DNA from: an uncultured Veillonella sp.
GTDB lineage: Bacteria > Bacillota > Negativicutes > Veillonellales > Veillonellaceae
NCBI GenBank assembly: GCA_900552715.1
Contig: USAV01000035.1
Coordinates: forward strand, 1 to 15,993
Length of the DNA stretch: 15,993 bases
Direction of reading: 5' to 3'
A program made the translations under genes and the position numbers. Under the pieces are notes generated by a model. The model did not search any database. It was not told where the DNA came from and saw only the letters and a program-made list of their open reading frames with translations. This document shows positions 15,011 through 15,993 of this stretch, piece by piece; position 1 is the stretch's first letter, and each line of letters begins with the position of its first letter.

Positions 15011-15993
15011 TATAGTTCCTTTCCAATTACTTGCTCATATACAGACCACACAGCATCTACAGGAATTTGAGCCATACAATCAGGATCATCTACTAATGGC
15101 TGTTCAGGTGTAGCCTTTGATGTAGGTGAAATAATAAGATGTACGTGGCTACCGCCATACGGCCCAGTACGTTTTGGAGATGTGGTTCCAAATAGTGCAA
15201 TCAAAGGGCGCTTAAGGGCATTAGCAATATGCAAAGGCCCCGTATCAGCACTGATAAAAATTTCGCAATGTCGAATCAACTCAATCAATTCTGGCATAGA
15301 GGTAGATCCTACTAAATTGACGAGATTCTTATTTTTTACATAGTTTTCTATGAAAGCTCCTTTTTCTGCATCATCAGGAGCACCGGCAATAACAACTTTT
15401 TTACCAGATTCACATAAGCGGATACATAGCTCGCCAAAGTTAAGAAGTGGCCATTCCTTAACAATCCACCGAGCTCCAGGTACTACAACTACATAATCTT
15501 CGTCAATGCCATGACATTCTAATTTATGTTTTATTGATTTCTCAGCATCTACATAAGCAGGCATAGGAAACTCTATACTATCTACATCACCACCGAGTGC
15601 TCGAACAGTATCTAAGTAGCGTTCAATGACATGGTCAAATTTATGCTCACCTACTAACGCTTTATTTACTAAATTACTACCTTCACGAAGCTCCCAGTAG
15701 CCATATTTTTCCGGCGCACCAGATAATAATGATACTATGGCGCTCTTTGCAATACACTGAAGATCCAAAGTCATATCAAAATGACGGTTATGTAAATCTT
15801 TACGTAATTGCCATAAATAGGCCGGCTTTTTAAGTTGTTTCTTGTCGATAATAATTACATCATCCACCCATGGTTTACCAGGTAGGAGGCTAGCAAATTG
15901 CTCATGAATAGCCCAAGTAATATGTGCATTAGGCCAGTTTTTACGCACTGCATACAAGGTAGGCAATGCATGAATCACATCACCTAAAGAACT
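15010..15993 (-). CDS. Family-9 glycosyltransferase, heptosyltransferase I-like, 5' end outside the window
   Basis: The frame stays open to the right edge. The first visible residues are SSLGDVIHALP, the standard N-terminal signature of heptosyltransferases, so only about ten residues are missing. The in-frame GTG at 15978 is the Val of this motif, not the start. Counting from the first visible residue, VPGARWIVKEWP (171-182) and SADTGPLH (248-255) form the nucleotide-sugar site of the C-terminal domain. The SSLGDVIHALP start is the one seen in WaaC, which adds the first heptose to Kdo, but distinguishing it from other GT9 members needs a comparison. It is followed by the second GT9 gene with a one-base overlap, so the two are made together and likely act on the same LPS core. 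Confidence 0.93.
   Translation of the reverse strand, partial: SSLGDVIHALPTLYAVRKNWPNAHITWAIHEQFASLLPGKPWVDDVIIIDKKQLKKPAYLWQLRKDLHNRHFDMTLDLQCIAKSAIVSLLSGAPEKYGYWELREGSNLVNKALVGEHKFDHVIERYLDTVRALGGDVDSIEFPMPAYVDAEKSIKHKLECHGIDEDYVVVVPGARWIVKEWPLLNFGELCIRLCESGKKVVIAGAPDDAEKGAFIENYVKNKNLVNLVGSTSMPELIELIRHCEIFISADTGPLHIANALKRPLIALFGTTSPKRTGPYGGSHVHLIISPTSKATPEQPLVDDPDCMAQIPVDAVWSVYEQVIGKEL

Noticed and set aside
1..15993. CRISPR array, tRNA or rRNA genes
   Set aside because: No regularly spaced repeats and no tRNA- or rRNA-like segments were seen on either strand.

Overview
The window looks like a chromosomal segment of a low-GC Firmicute that makes an outer membrane, most likely a Negativicute such as Veillonella. 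Shine-Dalgarno sites are strong and Firmicute-like, the housekeeping genes (pnp, rpsO, dut) are Firmicute-like, and yet two family-9 (heptosyltransferase-type) glycosyltransferases for lipopolysaccharide core are present. The genus is an inference from gene content; no rRNA or other marker is present. Every gene I can support lies on the minus strand, so transcription runs from high to low coordinates, and the plus-strand open frames are shadows.

From the right edge: two glycosyltransferases (the first cut only at its extreme 5' end) and a DEDDh 3'-5' exonuclease with a zinc-ribbon-like module form a tightly packed group (15993-12982). Then come an M18 metallo-aminopeptidase (12911-11520) and an unrecognised acidic 125-residue protein (11469-11092). 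Next is a complete ABC importer operon (10960-7287) with two closely related lipoprotein binding proteins, a permease and an ATPase. It has a clear promoter at 11000-11028 and a terminator at 7255-7285. rpsO (7115-6849) is a single-gene unit with a near-consensus promoter and a terminator. The rpsO-pnp gap holds a second terminator and candidate promoters, which suggests a short RNA or attenuated leader. pnp and dut (6616-4087) form one unit that ends at a very strong terminator (4024-4058).

Below dut the composition changes abruptly. From 3891 to the left edge lies a much more AT-rich, tightly spaced cassette: a Ycf46-like AAA+ ATPase, a 489-residue protein combining a D...QxK restriction-nuclease-like signature with a glycine-rich membrane-type C-terminal half, an unrecognised 271-residue protein, and the start of a fourth gene that begins directly at the preceding stop codon. 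This is the accessory part of the window and the best candidate for an undescribed system. An ATP-driven remodeler paired with a nuclease-like, membrane-active protein would fit a defence, toxin or delivery role, but that is inference. No integrase, transposase, tRNA, attachment site or CRISPR array is visible.
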